This document shows, one piece after another, positions 31,301-41,494 of a stretch of DNA of 64,000 bases; the first letter of the stretch is position 1, and the number at the start of each line of letters is the position of its first letter. The position numbers and the translations under genes are program-made. Under the pieces are notes generated by a model. That model saw only the letters and a program-made list of their open reading frames with translations, made no database searches and was not told the DNA's origin. The DNA is from Onthophagus taurus (lineage: Eukaryota > Arthropoda > Insecta > Coleoptera > Scarabaeidae): assembly GCF_036711975.1 (NCBI RefSeq), contig NC_091971.1:32371501-32435500 (forward strand). Reading direction: 5' to 3'.

Positions 31301-34300
31301 TGGCGCTGGGAGTTTCGACCCTAACAAATATAACGCAAACGCCTAAAATTTTTGTATGGAATAAATATTTTTAACATACATGAAAAAAGGGTCGGGGGGT
31401 CGCGAAATATTTTTTGTTACTAGGGGGGTCGTGTCACGAAAAAGGTTGAAAAACACTGCAATACGTTATACGGAACTGTTTTTGAATTACCACGGCACTA
31501 CATGATTTACAGTTCTGTTGAATGAAAGGACATAGTAACAGTGAATCGATTAATATTAGACATGTGAGCCATTCGTTGCGTTCTCGGAGTCGACAATACA
31601 GTAACTTAAGAAAGAACACCACACAACATGATTCACAGTAACTATTGACGAATGCAACGAATACGAATCCCAACGTGAACCATTCGTTGCAGGTCTCTGA
31701 TAGGAACCTCAAATTGGCCAATTAAGAAATAACCAGCCAAACAAACAACAGACTGACATAAACTACCTAAACAAAGAAAATAAGAACAAGAAAAGTTGAA
31801 TAAGAATCATCTTTTGCAACATAATGAATTTGAATTTAAGTTTTGATACCGAAGCGCCTTGTGAGAATTTCAATTATAACCACTGGTTAATCAATACCAA
31901 ACTTTGATGGAAATATTGTAGTTTTATCACATCTCATAGAATTAGTTGAAAATTTTTTCAAACTTGATTTTGACGTTGTAGAAAGAAAAGAAAGCAAAGA
32001 AAACAAAGGAAATTCATAAACGAATGATAGGCTTTAATTGCTTCCCGAGAACTCAGAACGTGGCAAGATTCAACGCTCGAGGACATAGTAGCCGTCATCA
32101 TAAATAATGATCCCCAAAACACGAAACATTTCCTATAAAAACTCTTTACGTTCGGTTTTTGAAACCACCCATGCAGCACTTCTTACTTCCAACAAGTGTT
32201 CTATCCTCACCAACGACATCGAAATGGCTCCTGCAAAACCCAAACCACAACTCACAAACACTAAATCCCCGCAAACTCTCCAACACCTATCAAAAGGCGA
32301 AGTTCCCTTCAAATCATATTTCACATTCATGGTTTAAAAAATCACATCCGATCTAAATCATTGGATCTGGAAGGAGAACTACACACTCAAATACTGAAAG
32401 TGTCAGGTCTGGGGCCATGCAATCACAAACTGTTCGATCCGCAGTAGGCTTCTCTTCTTGTTTTCATGCCTACGATACTTGAGGCAAATTAATATTTTTC
32501 TATTAACACCGGTCTATTGGATTCTTGGTGATAGCGTCTGGTGAGATCCATGACGCTTTATGTAAATTCCGATGTGGGAAGCCTGTCATATTCCATCCTA
32601 TAGCAAATCTAATCACAAATTCGTCGTTTTCATTAGTATCACTATGTAAGCTGCGTTTTCCTATAGTGTCCAATTATTATTCGACCTATTTTTAATATCA
32701 TTTCTAGGGATCATATCGTACACCGCCATGATCTTCTGCTGGGTTATATACATTGTTTTTTTTTTTTTTTTAATAATAATATACCTTTATTTACGTTAAG
32801 AAAACAAAAATACAGAGACACAATAGAAAAATCAAAGATAGGCGTAAATAAAGTGCGAAAGAAAGAAAAAATTAACCCCGGCAATATGCCATAAAAAAAA
32901 CCGTGTACATGGACAGAGACATAGCAACTGGCGCAAGCCGGAGTAGCCACCAAAACTGCAGAGCCAGTTTGTGTGTGGCGTTCAGTAGTTAATCTTCATC
33001 GATCCATTTATAAAACTTACTTAAAAAAAAAAACTTTACACAAAACTCTCTGTACCTAATAGAGTTGGTTTACTAACAGAACAAGAAAAAAGAAAACAAA
33101 AAAAAACAAGAAAACTAATTAGAAACAAAAAAAATATATATATTATAACCACTAATCTCAACTATTTAATAGTAGTATTTGTTAAACCATAATATGAAAA
33201 ATGTCCTCAATTTGTGGTTCAGTGAACGATCTAGCCCAGATTTTCGCTGTCCGTTTCAAATTAATGTTTTGCTGATTCAAATTCTTTGATGTTAGAAATT
33301 CAATAAACTCATTGTATACCCTAGCCAAATAAAAAGTAAAGTGTTTTTGTGCTATTGATTTATTTGTTCGAATTGCAATGGCAAGCCCGTGAGATGCAGT
33401 TCGCGTACAATAACAATGGGCTGGGAATGTTAAATCCCTTTGAGTGTTAACTGCCTTAATCACGATTGTCGTGACATACAACTGTTTTACCATACTGTAA
33501 GATAGGTTGAATAATTCCATAGTAAAATGTTTTAAGTGTTTTCAAATCACATACATCTCGCAGTCTTTTGAAGATGTAAACACTACGGCGAATCTTATCA
33601 ACGATTTTTCCCACGTGCGCATCCCACCGCAAGTGGTTGTCAATTAAAACTCCCAGGTAAGTAGTATTTAGTACAGGTGTTATATTTTTGCAAACACATA
33701 TGCCATCAGTACAATCACTTTTATGTATCGGGAGGGTCATACAGTTATTATTAGTATTTTTTCTAATGGTAAATTTAATAAAGTTTGTCTTTCCTTCATT
33801 CAATGTAAGTTTACTATCCTCCAGCCAACTATTTATCATTTTTAGATCTGCCACCGTCTTATCCTCAACATCAGTCCAGGAAGAACCTTCTACAAATAGA
33901 ACCGTGTCGTCTGCATACGAAATCGACTGCCCTTTCAGGGATAAAGAAAGCAAGTCATTTATGAACAATATAAACAGAAGCGGACCCAATACGGTTCCTT
34001 GCGGCACAACTACATTCACTGAAACCATTGTACTGTAATCCTGCCCAATCTTAACACATTGCATTCTATCCTGCAAGTAGGATTTCAATAACTTCCAGGG
34101 AATACCTCTAACCCCATAGATATCCAGCTTCTGTAACAATAAACTATGGTCGACAGTATCGAAGGCTTTAGCCAGATCCAAAAAACAGCCAAACAAGGTT
34201 TGGACCTATCAAAGCTAGACTTAATTTTTGATGTAAGTTCAGCAATAGCATCATTCGTAGATCTACCTTCAATAAAACCAAACTGATTCTTTGACAGAAT

Positions 34301-37131
34301 CTTATTTTCATTAATAAAACAAGTCAGGCGCACTTTTAAAAGTTTTTCTAAGATTTTATTTAAAATTGTTTACCAAGGAAATAGGTCTGTAGTTTGACGT
34401 AGACTGTGAATCTCCACCCTTAAAAACCGGAACAACAACCGCCGTTTTCAATGCTTTAGGAAAATACCCCTGTTCGAAACATCTATTGAATAAAATAGAT
34501 AAAGCTGGTGCAATTAAGTGAATAATTTTCTTAATTAGTTTTATAGAGATATTGTCACAACCAGTGGAATTTTTATTTTTCATCTTATTTACAATACTTA
34601 TGATTTCATGTTGATCAGTTGGGGCGAAGAATAATGAGTTGACGTTATTCTTTTACCACTTTTCTGATTTAATAATTTTTGCGCTACATCTTTAAAATAT
34701 AGATTAAATTCATTCGCGATATCTAGTTCTTTAGTTAACTGTTCATTGGTGGCGGTCTTTACAGAGGATATACTCCCTAGAGGCTTCTCCCTGCCTGTCA
34801 ATTCTCGTCCAATCCTCCACAAAGCTTTTGCGTTATCTTTTTGTGTGTAGATCTTTAGTTTGTAGTAGCTTTGCTTTAGAGTGGTGATTAACTTTTTAAT
34901 TGTCACACAATATTGTTTGTATGTATTGTTTAATTGGACATTACCGGGATCCAATTTTGATTGCTTATAAAGAATATCTCTTGTGTTAATAGACCTTATC
35001 ACACCGTTCGTTATCCAAGGAGTACGCTTCCTATTCTTAGATGTAATTTCCCTCTTGACAGTTACCTTATCCCGCTGATCTTTGATTACGTCACTGATAA
35101 ATTGTAAGGCATCATCAATGTCAGAAGGGACACTCGCGAAATTTTGTGCAGCAATGTTGTTAATGAATTTATTATAATCAATTATCATTTGGTAGCATTT
35201 GTTCTTATTGTGGATAGTGTTGTTTTTAACATTGGGAAAGTTTATCTGCAAGAAAACAGGACTATGGTCGGTAATTTTTGAATGAGATACAATCGACAAC
35301 AAATTCTTGTGTGGTAGAGAAGTTTTTACTAAAATGTGGTCTTTTACTGTAACTTTTACTGTTGTTGACCACTCGAGTATAATCATTGATATGGGATTCA
35401 AAACCCGCAGAAGCTATCACGTCAAGATAAAGCGTGGGAATTACATGTGAACGCTTATACTTATGAATATCGATATTAATGTCTCCCATTATAAATTCCT
35501 GCTCTCTAGAACAATAAGCCTTAATGTAGGAATCTAAATTATTAATAAAATTGTATGGATTAAATGATGGTGGTCTGTAAATACCCGTGATACCCAATCT
35601 CATTTTCCCTAAATTAATTTCAATTCGAAGAAATTTGATCTTTTGAGAATTCGCTAACCTTATCAACAAAACAATTTAAAGTATCACAATTAACATTTTG
35701 TATATCAGAACGAATGTTAATTGTTACATTGCAAAACCTTGTACATAGTCTTAATTTGCACAGTTTTTTACTTATGGGTTGTAAATTCAGTATGTTTCAT
35801 TTTATTTTGTTGTCCACTGTTGTGTTCTTGATAACTTCACCCAGACATCTGGTCTAAACAGAAGGCCTATTTCCGCCCCTGGTTTATTCAGTATCGTCAC
35901 GTTCATGTTCCAATTTCATGATCCATTATCGTTCACCTGAGTCGTAGTCAATAAAACCGTCAAATTCGAGGCTTGCTTGTAGGTTTCGGAACAATTAGAT
36001 TTTGAGGCAATAGGTTTTAGAGCCCTGGGCTATGGGCTCTAAAACCTATTGCCCTCCTCCTTTATCCGGGTTTGGGACCGGCAATGATGATTCCTGAGCT
36101 ACTCGATCCATCTATTCTTCATCACCTGCGTATCACGATAGTTTTTTTTCGGGTTAAATTGAGCCCAAGATTTAGAAAATAAAAATAGTTGATGAATCAA
36201 TGGTTTATGAAGAAAAAGATGTCGACTGGAAACAGTGAAAGGAAGAAAAAGCGAGTGGAAAGGGACTCAAAAATTAACTCTAATAAAATGAAGGATACTA
36301 CGAAATAATAAAAAATTCTTACCAAATAAGTTCTTTATGTTGACTTATACATATTGACAATAATTTTGCATCTTCACTTCTTTCAATTTTGATTTTCTTT
36401 CCATCATTTCCTTTCAATGTTAATTCGATTAAACCATAATTTTTTCCTACATTCTTTAAAATTTCACCTCCTATTTGATACTGAACGATTAAATTTAAAC
36501 ACATCCCAAAATATAAAAAATCGTAACCGCAAATTGTATTTAAAACCAAATATAAATTAATAAATCCATGTAAACCGTAGAAAATTTCATACACTGGTGT
36601 TACGGTTGAATCGAATGGATACCAAAGTTTATATGGAAGTTCTCTTAATCCCGAAAGATACGGCGTTGCAAATAATGCCAAAGAAAAAATAATTCCACTT
36701 GCGTAAGTTAATATTGAATAATAATAGACATTTGTAGTAAATTTAATTTTGTTTTCAAGTTTTTCATCGATAAAGTTTGTTGACCAAAACGTGTAAAAAA
36801 TTTTGGTGATAATTTTGTTTAATGTTTTTGAATGGATAAATAAAACGAGTATTTTCGATAAAGCCTAAAAAATTAGTAATGTAATATAAAGAAATCATAA
36901 TAGATATCTTACCTGCAACGTTACAGAAATTTGTGATAAAACATTCGTTAATTTAAATATGTTATTAGAATTTTTAATCACAAATACAATTTGTGCGAAT
37001 TCTACATATAAAAAGACGAAAAAAATTAAGAAAAATGATGGGTACTTGAGTTTATTATCGTTTTTTGGCCATAAATTAACTGATTTTAACAAAAACTTTG
37101 CGAAAGATAACGTTCGTGTTTCTTCAATCAT
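24724..37131 (-). CDS. OR-C, intact odorant receptor, five exons, 11-kb intron
   Basis: Minus-strand exons: 37131-36913, 36864-36323, 25259-25061, 25005-24847 and 24792-24724. They join to 1188 nt (395 aa) with no stop. Every junction keeps phase, including exon 2 ending TG and exon 3 starting G across the 11,063-bp intron; donors are GTAAGA, GTAAAT and GTAAGT types. The product is a 7tm_6 odorant receptor. Exon 2 ends ICISQHKELIW, exon 3 has FGHFIQLTTSVTALCVSLFL, exon 4 has LSNWYENDLRKVKIYVILL and exon 5 has the terminal VLKFSFSLYTVMSV motif (residues 374-387). Order and lengths fit a normal OR. Intron 2 contains Tc1, Penelope-like, Harbinger, LINE and hAT sequences. An alternative is that exons 1-2 and 3-5 belong to two broken genes, but exact phase fit argues against this. 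Confidence 0.88.
25375..25910 (-). mobile_element. Tc1-like transposon relic in OR-C intron 2
   Basis: The minus strand reads broken Tc1 transposase: a PDFKKGEIV start, a QQVSGSVVSMSGL-type helix-turn-helix trace, FQDDNANCYVVRST in part, and LSLLSPDLNSIENICYELDR near 25480, the third catalytic region of Tc1 enzymes. The end at about 25890-25905 reads CAAATACTTATTGGTAGATA, like a Tc1-type TIR. Stops and frame changes throughout mark it as dead. Confidence 0.75.
26650..27530 (-). mobile_element. Penelope-like element fragment (RT end and GIY-YIG)
   Basis: The minus-strand frame around 27074-27530 reads RT motifs of Penelope-like elements: TWIRYVDDAFCVW with the catalytic YVDD, NFLDLELTKINN and IYRKPSMVLTRFLF. 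Downstream (26960-26750) the minus strand reads GLYSVRCSNCNGIYIGQT and HLGTRILEHKS, the GIY-YIG endonuclease characteristic of this class, with one stop after GQT. The element is truncated upstream of the RT palm. Both catalytic parts are recognisable but the frame is broken. Confidence 0.85.
27600..28025 (+). pseudogene. PIF/Harbinger transposase N-terminal fragment
   Basis: From 27722 the plus strand reads a TRQWILRRSDLGATNTLFNEL segment, then EDPDEFRSLLRLDIEHFNTLL and RKAIPAKIK, the usual N-terminus of HARBI1-like transposases. It is cut at about 28025 by the 3' end of a minus-strand LINE. No downstream part was found on the far side of that LINE. A GC-richer stretch at 27600-27640 may be its terminal region. 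Confidence 0.75.
28026..29845 (-). mobile_element. 5'-truncated LINE in OR-C intron 2
   Basis: The minus-strand LINE has its 3' end at 28026-28050, where an (ATA)n tract precedes TTTATTGCC. It extends to about 29845, where it is truncated just upstream of the RT. A purine-rich GAA tract (28275-28335) lies in its 3' UTR. It joins a Harbinger fragment on the left to a hAT on the right, so flanking DNA was lost or rearranged at the insertion. Confidence 0.85.
28339..29832 (-). CDS. LINE reverse transcriptase and C-terminal domain, 497 codons open
   Basis: Full RT core in one frame: ADGVGLKLLLPIL at the start, NDFRPISILSVLSKALERL, DFQSGFRKGHSTTTALIKI, LLDFSKAFDSVDHDLLL, CGVPQGSVLGPLLFSIFIN, the catalytic HVYADDLQIY and a GLKLNTSKTQAIAFGS thumb. 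The usual C-terminal region follows with LQRLQNNCIRYIF and LWNSLPTEIRN. It lacks the upstream endonuclease and so cannot retrotranspose itself. The frame is free of stops, which suggests a fairly young copy. It resembles Jockey/CR1-group proteins. Confidence 0.85.
   Translation of the reverse strand: MGADGVGLKLLLPILDIVLTPITHIFNFSFERSSFPSIWKVAHVVPIPKSKSPSSLNDFRPISILSVLSKALERLVYLQVQEYLQEFNLHNDFQSGFRKGHSTTTALIKITDDVRYACDKRCVTILVLLDFSKAFDSVDHDLLLASLAALGFTSSCLSWFQSYFSCRSLSVRADSALSSACDIKCGVPQGSVLGPLLFSIFINAVTHCISCNYHVYADDLQIYTTTTIDDFPEAIARLNHDLSNILDWSKRYGLKLNTSKTQAIAFGSRPLLAKLNNFSSIHLMLDGDIIQLSDTVRNLGVVMDSTMSWKPQIQSVCRKVYHCFHSLKSLRCFLPPMIRRNLCFSLIFPHIDYADTAYPDLSVTLRNKLQRLQNNCIRYIFDLERSQHITPYRNYLQILSCQNRRSFRILTMLYTVLHNQTPRYCIFQRLSSHGLPTRPQLDSVLMFPTHSTEIYHKSSVQAVTLWNSLPTEIRNIPHLVTFKNHLKRHLLALQVSS
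29846..31132 (-). pseudogene. hAT transposase with BED zinc finger, C-terminus lost
   Basis: Residues from 31132 down encode a BED-type finger (CVICFEILSRESMKPSKLVRHLNTKHP). A one-base frameshift near 30893 leads into the nuclease region: LPAALDIAEIMFG, VSLQFDESTDIAGC with the first Asp, CSDGAKAMTGAKSGF, HCFLHRQALAAKTLP and HTEVRWLSKGKILTRVMELR. This is the ZBED/SCAND3-like hAT (Buster) arrangement. The C-terminal dimerisation region is absent because the LINE begins at FDSF. The transposase is therefore dead. Confidence 0.85.
29846..31458 (-). mobile_element. BED-finger hAT, 5' part, in OR-C intron 2
   Basis: The right end reads, on the minus strand, CAGTGTTTTTCAACC from 31458, a typical hAT terminus. 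The 5' region at 31130-31440 precedes the transposase. The left half, including the second TIR, is missing beyond the LINE junction at about 29845. Confidence 0.85.
31708..32189. other. Unassigned interval in OR-C intron 2
   Basis: AT-rich; no convincing frame or repeat on either strand. Confidence 0.4.
32190..32470 (+). pseudogene. Possible LINE ORF1 remnant (zinc-knuckle trace)
   Basis: Plus-strand codons near 32395-32445 read KCQVWGHAITNCSIRSR, resembling a CX2GHX4C-type knuckle of LINE ORF1 proteins. A Pro/Lys-rich stretch precedes it. It is short, frame-broken and uncertain. Confidence 0.35.
32756..35724 (-). mobile_element. LINE with T-tract 3' end, minus strand, in OR-C intron 2
   Basis: The poly(A) tail appears as a T run at 32756-32771. 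TACATTG occurs at 32749-32755 and 35725-35731 and may be the target duplication. Between them are a LINE 3' UTR, RT, linker and most of an endonuclease in correct minus-strand order, broken by frameshifts. Confidence 0.85.
33182..35690 (-). pseudogene. LINE ORF2 (endonuclease, RT, C-terminal domain), broken
   Basis: The frames 35669-35262 and 35401-34598 give the endonuclease end (ITGIYRPPSFNPY, FIMGDINIDIHKYKR, SKITDHSPVFLQI). RT follows in 34583-33456: NSTGCDNISIKLIKKI, NYRPISLVNNF, NQFGFIEGRSTNDAIAEL, DLAKAFDTVDHSLLLQKL, VPQGTVLGPLLFILFINDLL and the catalytic SYADDTVLFV. A C-terminal part lies at 33520-33182. At least four frameshifts break it. Confidence 0.85.
36006..36053. repeat. Perfect 20-bp inverted repeat (hairpin) in OR-C intron 2
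   Basis: GGCAATAGGTTTTAGAGCCC at 36006-36025 is followed by an 8-nt loop and its exact complement at 36034-36053. No TIR element was recognised around it. It lies about 270 bp downstream of OR-C exon 2 in the direction of transcription. Confidence 0.85.
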
Positions 37132-37481
37132 TTCTATCGATACGCTCTATTAGAGTAACGAGATATTTCCTATTTATATCTTATTAATCTAAATTTAGGT
37201 TTAGTTTTGCTAAAAAATCTAGTAATAATAATATACTATTACTAAAGTTTTGTTTGAAATTATACGTTTTCGATGATAAATTGATGGTATTAAATGATTC
37301 ATTATACATTTATAAATCTTTATTAATATTAAAATCCAATAGTAACATAAAGTATAAATTTCTGTAGTTTTTATATTTATTTATGATTTTATTTGATAGA
37401 TAGCGTCGAATGAATCAATAAAATCAATATAGTGTTATTTTGTACAGCGTACTCGTCGCAAAATATACTAATAAACTACTA
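37132..37481 (-). promoter_or_regulatory. OR-C 5' flank
   Basis: 350 bp of AT-rich sequence between the OR-C start codon and a mariner. Presumed to contain the promoter; no specific element is identified. Confidence 0.3.
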
Positions 37482-37802
37482 ACGGGTGTTTTTTTAAGCC
37501 CGATAGAACTTTAAATTCAAATAAAGTAACACAAAAAATTATATGTTAAACCAAAAAATTTTTTTGATCGAAAGATCAATTTATGGCATTTTTATTTATT
37601 TATTTATTTATTTCATGTGGGTACAGAAACAGGTCGAACCCAATAATACTGTACCACAAACAACCAATTGTATACAAACAAAATAGAATTACAGTTCACA
37701 ATAATAATAATAATGAATTAACATTAATGGTACAAAAGGGATTCAAAAGGAAAAAAATCTAAAACTAAGTTTAGGTGATATAAATATATCATATATCAAA
37801 TA

Positions 37803-40451
37803 TCAAATGAACGCTCGAGGCAACACACCAACTGCAGCAAAGAGCAGTTTTTTAAATGCATAGAAAGAATGCTGAAACAGATCTATGTTAACACGATTTG
37901 CCGATCTTGCCATTCTCAATAAAGGAGAGTTTTGACAGGCATTGGTTCTAGGAGTAGGTGTCATAAATAGAAAATCAAAGCGAAGTAATCTCGGAGGAAC
38001 GTGAACACATATAGAACCAACAAGCATTGGAGAATCACACTTGTTGTTTAAAAGTTTGTAAAAATATAATATATCCCCACAAAAGCGACGCTGGTTGAGG
38101 GTTAACATACGAAAAGAAGTGCAAGTTGATTCGTAATCAATGTATTGAATGGAAAATTTAAAACAAAGGTATTAGAGGAATTTAGATTGAATACGCTCAA
38201 TTCTAGATTTATACGAGAGATACTGAGGATTCCAAACGACGCTGCAGAAGTTAAGTGTGCTGTAAACATAGGCAAAATAGAGATTTCTAATTGCAGCAAT
38301 GTTTGAAAAAGCTACCGTTGATCTCATAATAAATCCTAACATACGCCAGGCTTTGGAGACAACAGTATCGATATGTTTATCAAATAATAATTTATAATCA
38401 AATGTAACACCCAAATCTCTAATAAATGAGACACGTTGCAACTTCTCACCAGCGACGCTATAATTGTAGTGGATTGTGTTCACTCTCCTAGAGAAGGAAG
38501 TAACATTACACTTTGATAAGTTTAATGAAAGGCGATTATTTAAGCAAAAAGCATGTAGATTGTTTAAGTCAGATTGCAGTTTAGAACAATCAAGAGGTGA
38601 GGAGATACGGAGAAAGAGTTTTAAATCGTCAGCATACATTAAACATTGGGCATAATTAACGACGTCAAATATGTCGTTAACATAAATATTAAACAGTAAA
38701 GGGCCCAGATGGCTACCCTGTGGAACACCAAAAGGAACCGACACAGGATTAGAGAAAAAACCGTTAATCGAAACAATCTGGCATCTCTCCTTCAGATAGG
38801 AAGCAAGCCATTGCAAAAGATTTCCCTGAACACCAAACTTCTTTAGTTTGAACAGAAGTAAGTTGTGATCCACCCGGTCGAAAGCTTTACTAAAATCCGT
38901 ATAAACTGAATCAACCTGACAAGAATCATCCAGAGTAGATAAGATATACTGGGTATATTCAAGCAGAGAGTAACTCCACCGAGCGACCAGCAAAAAAATC
39001 GTGTTGTCTAGAATTGATTTTAGATTTAAGGGCAAAGAATAGACGTGCATGAACTACTTTCTCAAACACTTTCCCAAATGTTGGCAAAATAGATATGGGG
39101 CGGTAATCGGATATAGCACCACGGTCCCCAGATTTAAAAATGGGAAGAACAAAAGCCCGCTTCCACAATAAAGGAAAGACACCCATTTTCAATGAAGCAT
39201 TAAATAAAATAGTTAAAGGAAGGGACAGAGAGTGTGAACATTCCTTGATTAAAATTGATGGAATACCATCAGTACCTATACTGTCTGTAACCCTGATGCC
39301 CATCAGGGCCTCCTCAACCTCAATTCTGTCAAACTGCATCTGACTCAAAGGAAGGGTATCCATTTCTATACAATCGACATTATGCTGGATTGGAGCAGGA
39401 TCCACAAAAACCGAAGAAAAGAAATCAGCAAACAATGAGAATTGAAAAAGTGAGGTAGTCAAGTCGGTTTTTAAAACGCTTCCATCTACAGTGCGCCCTC
39501 CTTTTCTCTCGAATTACTTTAATGGTACTATATGAAAACCAACTGGGAAAACCCTTGATAGCTTTGCGTTTTAAAGGGACAAATTCGCGAACAGCAGTAT
39601 TAACATAGTTATAAAAAATTTGAACAGCGTCATTGATATCACGACCAGCGAGCTCTGATTCCCAGTCAATTCCATTAAAGTACTCATTCAATTCAGGAAA
39701 CCGGGCTTTTCTAAAACAAAAAGCATCACCATGATGTATAGATAATGAACGAGTAAATGAAATTGAGCAGGAAAACTTTAAAGTGGAGTGCGCACTGTCC
39801 TCAGGAAGCAATGGATCACTACAAAGAGATAATTGATGTACATCAGCAGAATTCGTAATAACAAGATCAAGTGTGTTTACATAAGAATTTTTATGATAAT
39901 TTAGTTGGTTAAGTCCGCAAAGGGAAAGAACATCCAGAAATTCACTGGAGCGGGCGCTGACGGATCCGGAAGCAGTGGCGAAACCGGAATCCAGGTCAAG
40001 TGACCAGTTTAATTCAGGCAAATTAAAGTCTCCACAAATTATAAAACGATCATTAGGTTTACTTTCGATAATTAAGGTTAATTGATTTAAAAAATTATTT
40101 AGGGAAGTAATATCGTGAGGGGGAATATAAACGCAACAAATATGAATCGTCGTGCATCCCGAGCGCAACGTTACACCGAGCGTCAACACCAGTGAACCAG
40201 GCGGACTGAAGAATTGCAGGAAGATACGCTGCAACTCCAATAAGAACACCCCCACCGCGCAAACTGTTCGGGCGATCGCATCTAAAAACATTAAAGGAGG
40301 AAGGAAACCCTTCAGAGGAATAAATACCTGGATGTAACGACGTTTCAGTGAGGCACACGACATCAAAATCCGCATTCAAGAGGTTATTATGCAAAGATTG
40401 CAGTTTGGTGCGAAGACCCCGAACGTTCTGATAATAAAAAGATAAAGCCAT
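37803..40451 (-). pseudogene. LINE ORF2 (endonuclease and RT), frameshifted
   Basis: 40451-40095 begins with the endonuclease start SFYYQNVRGLRTKL and CLTETSL. A frameshift leads to 40375-39425 with VYIPPHD, FIICGDFNLPELNW and ITNSADVHQ, then the linker. RT lies in 39462-38959 (DGIPSILIKECSHSL, ISDYRPISILPTFGKVFE) and 39050-38172 (TDFSKAFDRVDHNLLL, GVPQGSHLGPLLFNIYVNDI, CLMYADDLKLFL with the catalytic YADD). The C-terminal part is at 38299-37803. About four frameshifts are present. Confidence 0.88.
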
Positions 40452-40501
40452 TGTACAAATAATATCATCGAGAAAAAAATATACAGTAAAAAGCAGAAAA
40501 A

Positions 40502-41494
40502 TTAAAGTTTATCAACATCGGTGACTTTCCTAATTACTATAGGGCGCGCAGTTTCATTCTTACGGACGTAAACTCTACAATCACGCGTCCAGACAAACTT
40601 GTAGCCCTTCTCTCTGGCAGCCTTCCTTACGTTACTTAACAAAAACTTATTCGCAGGCGTCAGATGTTCGTTGATGAAACAGCGTTCAGAGACACCATCA
40701 ATAGACAGGCCAGGTGGCGAACCCGGAGGACCAGAACGCTTCTTTAGCTTTGCAGCAGCCAGAAAGTTATCTCTGGTGAGACGACTACAAAACCTGACCA
40801 CAATACCCTTAGGATTCGTTCCACGATTTTGATTTTGATTTCCAGGACCGTGCGGGACACGATGAGCTGCGTCCACATTCGTTGAAGACACAGGAACCCC
40901 AATAAAATCACCCATGGTTTTCAACACCATCAAAAGGTCTTCATTATCTTTTTCCGGAACGCCTTGCAGTTCTAAGTTATTTCTTCGGGAGTATTGTTCC
41001 AGGTCACCAACACGACCAGACAAATCATCTACTTCTTTGCGCAGCGACATATTTTCGGCATTCAGCTTATCTATAATCTTCAATTGATCCTGAAAGCGTT
41101 TCACAGTCGCCTCAAAATCTGTTACCCGCTGACTACAAAATTGTACCGACTCAACCAATTCATCATATCGTGAAGTCATTCTCTGCATTTCCGTTCGCAT
41201 TTCTCCAATCATCTCGCAAACAGTTCCAAGGGTGACAGAAGAAACATGATCGGCAGGAGTACCAGGAGGGGCACCAAAGGAATGAGATAGGCGTCGCGAC
41301 GCCACCGGCGGTGGCGATCTGCAAGTGGGACACCTCCATGATGCGCCAGCGACCGATAAGGCGACCGCAGACTCTCTGGCGATATCAACGCATTTGGCAT
41401 GAAACCACGCCCGGCAAGCGTCACACTGAACTCCAGGGGTGTCTCTCCCCACCAGTTGACTACACCTCCCACAAAATTTCTTCTTCACTGGCAT
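40502..41494 (-). CDS. LINE ORF1: PHD finger, coiled coil and RNA-binding region
   Basis: 330 aa, no interruption. Residues 8-58 form a C4HC3 PHD-type finger: Cys8, Cys11, Cys24, Cys27, His32, Cys35, Cys55 and Cys58. A heptad-rich coiled coil covers about residues 95-170 (LNAENMSLRKEVDDLSGRVG), followed by SRRNNLELQGVPE and an RRM/L1-ORF1-like C-terminal region with VDAAHRVP and FINEHLTPANKFLLSNVRK. Such ORF1 proteins trimerise and coat LINE RNA; a PHD finger suggests contact with chromatin, which is inferred. It starts 51 bp before ORF2 on the transcript. The intact frame marks this as one of the younger LINE copies. Confidence 0.85.
   Translation of the reverse strand: MPVKKKFCGRCSQLVGRDTPGVQCDACRAWFHAKCVDIARESAVALSVAGASWRCPTCRSPPPVASRRLSHSFGAPPGTPADHVSSVTLGTVCEMIGEMRTEMQRMTSRYDELVESVQFCSQRVTDFEATVKRFQDQLKIIDKLNAENMSLRKEVDDLSGRVGDLEQYSRRNNLELQGVPEKDNEDLLMVLKTMGDFIGVPVSSTNVDAAHRVPHGPGNQNQNRGTNPKGIVVRFCSRLTRDNFLAAAKLKKRSGPPGSPPGLSIDGVSERCFINEHLTPANKFLLSNVRKAAREKGYKFVWTRDCRVYVRKNETARPIVIRKVTDVDKL

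Larger units (their letters stand above)
26199..31699. mobile_element. Candidate outer hAT-like element holding the intron insertions
   Basis: A perfect 12-bp inverted repeat, CAGAGACCTGCA, lies at 26199-26210 and inverted at 31688-31699. Flanking 8-mers GTAGGAAT (26191-26198) and ATAGGAAC (31700-31707) agree at 6 of 8 positions, the duplication size of hAT elements. Coding sequence of such an element was not recognised; sequences at 26211-26640 and 31459-31687 would be its own. The match could be chance. Confidence 0.35.

Noticed and set aside
36319-37131. Exons 1-2 of OR-C as a truncated, dead OR fragment
   Set aside because: No further exon was found within 600 bp, but exons 3-5 with matching phase and OR order exist at 24724-25259, so it was joined into one gene.
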